From Paracidovorax wautersii (lineage in GTDB: Bacteria > Pseudomonadota > Gammaproteobacteria > Burkholderiales > Burkholderiaceae_C): a stretch of DNA of 64,000 nt. The notes below the pieces were generated by a model, which saw only the letters and a program-made list of their open reading frames with translations, searched no databases and was not told the origin of the DNA. Shown one piece after another: positions 62,306 through 64,000 of this stretch. The translations under genes and the position numbers were made by a program. Numbering within the stretch: position 1 is the stretch's first letter; each line of letters starts with the position of its first letter. The stretch is from the NCBI GenBank assembly GCA_009912175.1, contig WNDQ01000007.1, positions 38,220 through 102,219 on the forward strand, read 5' to 3'.

Positions 62306-62398
62306 GGTTTTCTCCTTCTCGGATGATCATCAAACGAGGCCCCTTGGGGGCCAGGCGCTACGCGTTTGCCCGGTCGCCCGAAAGACAACAGGTCTTCC

Positions 62399-62417
62399 TG
62401 GGGCGGCCCGGCGACAA
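62399..62417 (-). repeat. Second copy of the 19-bp dispersed repeat
   Basis: On the minus strand this reads TTGTCGCCGGGCCGCCCCA, identical to 28088-28106. It lies in the ahcY leader between the riboswitch and the start codon and is followed by a small hairpin AAGACCTGTTGTCTT. It may be a chance of a common genomic repeat or a structured leader part. Confidence 0.55.
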
Positions 62418-62465
62418 CAACACGCTCAAAGGGATGGGGGATAAAACTCACCGCACTGAAAGCGT

Positions 62466-62534
62466 GGGCGAGCGTCGTTGCAAGTCAGTCGGCCGAGCCT
62501 CGCATCCATGGCGGATGCTGCAACGCTCCTCGGC
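62466..62534 (-). promoter_or_regulatory. S-adenosylhomocysteine (SAH) riboswitch of ahcY
   Basis: The minus-strand RNA reads GCCGAGGAGCGTTGCAGC, then GAGGCTCGG, then AACGACGCTCGCCC, matching the known SAH riboswitch core: CCGAGGAGCG-UUGC pairs with GCUCGG and with AACGrCGCUC in the conserved layout. The hairpin GCATCCGCCATGGATGC fills the variable arm. A -10-like TAGAAT lies at 62543-62548, so the transcript begins right at the aptamer. It ends 160 bases before ahcY. SAH binding turns on ahcY, and by read-through tlyA and metF. Confidence 0.88.
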
Positions 62535-62723
62535 AGGCCGCAATTCTAGCCCAGCAAGACGACCCGCCCCAGGCACGGTTCGCCCCGAATCGGCGCGCAC
62601 CCGGTAAAATCAAGGGTTTTGCACGGATGGGCCCGCCGCCCGCCGCCGCCTTCCTGATCCGCTCGCCGCCCTCTGGGTGGCGCCGCCGCGCGGCACCGCG
62701 CGGGGTTCTCCATCGCGAACGAC

Positions 62724-63842
62724 GTGTCTGCCTACACCCCCGAAACCCGGCGCCGCCGGACCTTTGCCATCATCTCCCACCCCGACGCGGGCAAGACCAC
62801 GCTGACGGAAAAGCTGCTGCTGTTCTCCGGCGCGATCCACATCGCCGGCTCGGTCAAGGCACGCAAGGCCAGCCGCCACGCCACCAGCGACTGGATGGAG
62901 ATCGAAAAGCAGCGCGGCATCTCGGTGGCCAGCTCGGTCATGCAGATGCTCTACCGCGAGCATGTGATCAACCTGCTCGACACGCCCGGCCACAAGGACT
63001 TCTCGGAAGACACCTACCGCGTGCTCACCGCCGTTGACTCGGCGCTGATGGTGATCGACGCGGCCAACGGCGTGGAGCCGCAGACGCGGCGTCTGATCGA
63101 GGTCTGCCGCCAGCGCGACACGCCCATCATGACCTTCGTCAACAAGCTCGACCGCGAAGGCCGCGACCCGCTCGAATTGCTCGACGAGGTCGAGCAGGCG
63201 CTGGGCATTCCCTGCGTGCCCATGACCTGGCCCGTCGGCCAGGGCAAGAGCTTTGGCGGCATCATCGACCTGCGCCAGCAGCACATGCGCATCTTCAAGG
63301 CCGGCGCCGACAAGATTTCCGACGACGATGCCGACGAGATCATCCCGCTGGCCGACCGCGCCACGCTGCTCGCGCGCTTCGGCCACGAGTTCGAACTGGC
63401 CGAGCAGAACATCGAGCTGCTGCAGAGCGCCGCACCCACCTTCGACCAGACGGCCTTCTTCGCCGCCCGCCAGACGCCCGTGTTCTTTGGCTCGGGCGTG
63501 AACAACTTCGGCGTGCAGGAGATCCTCGACGCACTGGTCGACCTGGCCCCCAAGCCGCACGCCCGCAACAGCACCAACAAGGACGGCTCGCTGGTCGAAG
63601 TCCAGCCCGACGCCGAAGGCTTTTCGGGCGTGGTCTTCAAGGTGCAGGCCAACATGGACCCGTCGCACCGCGACCGCATTGCCTTCGTGCGCGTGTGCGC
63701 GGGCAAGTACGAATCGGGCATGAAGCTCAAGGTCCAGCGCAGCGCCAAGGAATTGCGTCCGACCAGCGTGGTCACCTTCATGAGCCAGCGGCGCGAAGCC
63801 GTCGAAGAAGCCTACGCGGGCGACATCATCGGCTTCACTACC
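62724..63842 (+). pseudogene. prfC: Peptide chain release factor 3, cut by an IS481-family element
   Basis: RF3 is a GTPase that recycles RF1/RF2 from the ribosome. The sequence is normal from GTG at 62724: [20 protein letters not shown] (P-loop, about 18-35), DTPGHKDF (G3, about 92) and NKLDREG (G4, about 145), and continues to [13 protein letters not shown] at about residue 373. The family then needs about 160 more residues, but the sequence switches to an IS end. The open frame goes on for 38 foreign codons to a stop at 63959. If the missing part is not restored elsewhere the gene is inactive. Confidence 0.88.
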
Positions 63843-64000
63843 TGTCGCATCCCGGATGATTGCATAAGCGAGAATCGCTATCCACTCTTCATGGCCCGAG
63901 CGGTGATGCGAGGATTGATAGAGTCACTGCAATCACCTCCGGAGGTCCAAGCATGCTGATCGCCCTGCACAGGAACGCCCGCACCACGCCCGCCGTGCGT
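63843..64000 (+). mobile_element. Left end of an IS481-family insertion sequence (partial)
   Basis: The foreign part starts TGTCGCATCCCGGATGATTG, a TGT-initiated end as in IS481-family elements, right after the prfC GGCTTCACTACC. About 110 bases later a transposase gene begins, and the element runs past the window edge. The right end and any target duplication are not visible. Base composition (AT-richer, GATGATTGCATAAGC) differs from prfC. Confidence 0.82.
63953..64000 (+). CDS. IS481-family transposase (N-terminal 16 residues)
   Basis: The frame [16 protein letters not shown] matches the start of a common IS481 transposase group (its next part is a helix-turn-helix followed by a DDE domain). 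GGAGGTCCAAGC before the ATG is a near-perfect ribosome site. The ATG overlaps the stop of the extended prfC frame (63957-63959). The rest is outside the window. Confidence 0.82.
   Translation, partial: MLIALHRNARTTPAVR

Overview
The window is GC-rich, densely coded chromosomal DNA from a beta-proteobacterium of the order Burkholderiales, most like the Comamonadaceae (Variovorax, Hydrogenophaga, Xenophilus or Acidovorax type). I base this on several Bug-type tripartite-tricarboxylate receptors, the rplM-rpsI-erpA, tyrS/M23/anmK and ahcY-tlyA-metF blocks, SlmA next to ArgB, and an SAH riboswitch on ahcY. Genus is inference.

Layout. (1) 62-7554, plus strand: an aromatic-acid catabolic operon shaped like the phthalate pht/oph operon. 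It has a NicX/M29-fold protein, a Bug receptor, a Rieske oxygenase, a 4,5-dihydroxyphthalate decarboxylase-like protein, an oxygenase reductase with an apparent frameshift, a Gfo/Idh dehydrogenase and a MarR regulator. (2) 7617-16140, minus strand: a complete beta-oxidation operon (TetR, acyl-CoA dehydrogenase, DUF2147, bifunctional dehydrogenase/hydratase, thiolase, thioesterase, enoyl-CoA hydratase) with a TetR-type operator in front. (3) 16225-18584: an MFS transporter divergent from an XRE regulator, with a perfect 16-bp palindrome between them. (4) 18598-20210: slmA and argB. (5) 20290-25264: IclR regulator divergent from an MBL protein, FAD monooxygenase, DUF2783 protein and Bug receptor, probably another aromatic catabolic unit. 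(6) 25280-33795: SDR, two EamA exporters, a hydratase/decarboxylase, a Crp-type regulator, and a Bug receptor plus benzoylformate decarboxylase-like enzyme divergent from a LysR regulator. (7) 33952-38786: a PheC-like binding protein, then tctB-tctA followed by a single frame that joins a TctD-like regulator to a truncated TctE-like kinase. (8) 39031-62305: mostly housekeeping (ychF, ubiH-like, dsbC, M61 peptidase, dtd, CDF, tyrS, M23 peptidase, anmK, gcd, erpA, rpsI, rplM, rlmJ, metF, tlyA, ahcY). (9) 62724-64000: prfC, cut after about 373 codons by the left end of an IS481-family element that runs off the window.

Themes. The window carries several lesions: frameshifts in the reductase, the MOSC gene and the M23 peptidase, a nonsense codon in the MOSC gene, family-relative in-frame deletions in the MFS transporter and the TPP enzyme, a regulator-kinase fusion, and the IS in prfC. 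Whether these are real decay or partly sequence error cannot be settled from the sequence alone. The most striking non-coding objects are a 263-bp nested palindromic element (40248-40510), whose ends recur as a minimal hairpin at 7556-7605, and a separate 31-bp perfect inverted repeat at 59014-59119. I saw no rRNA, tRNA or CRISPR array.
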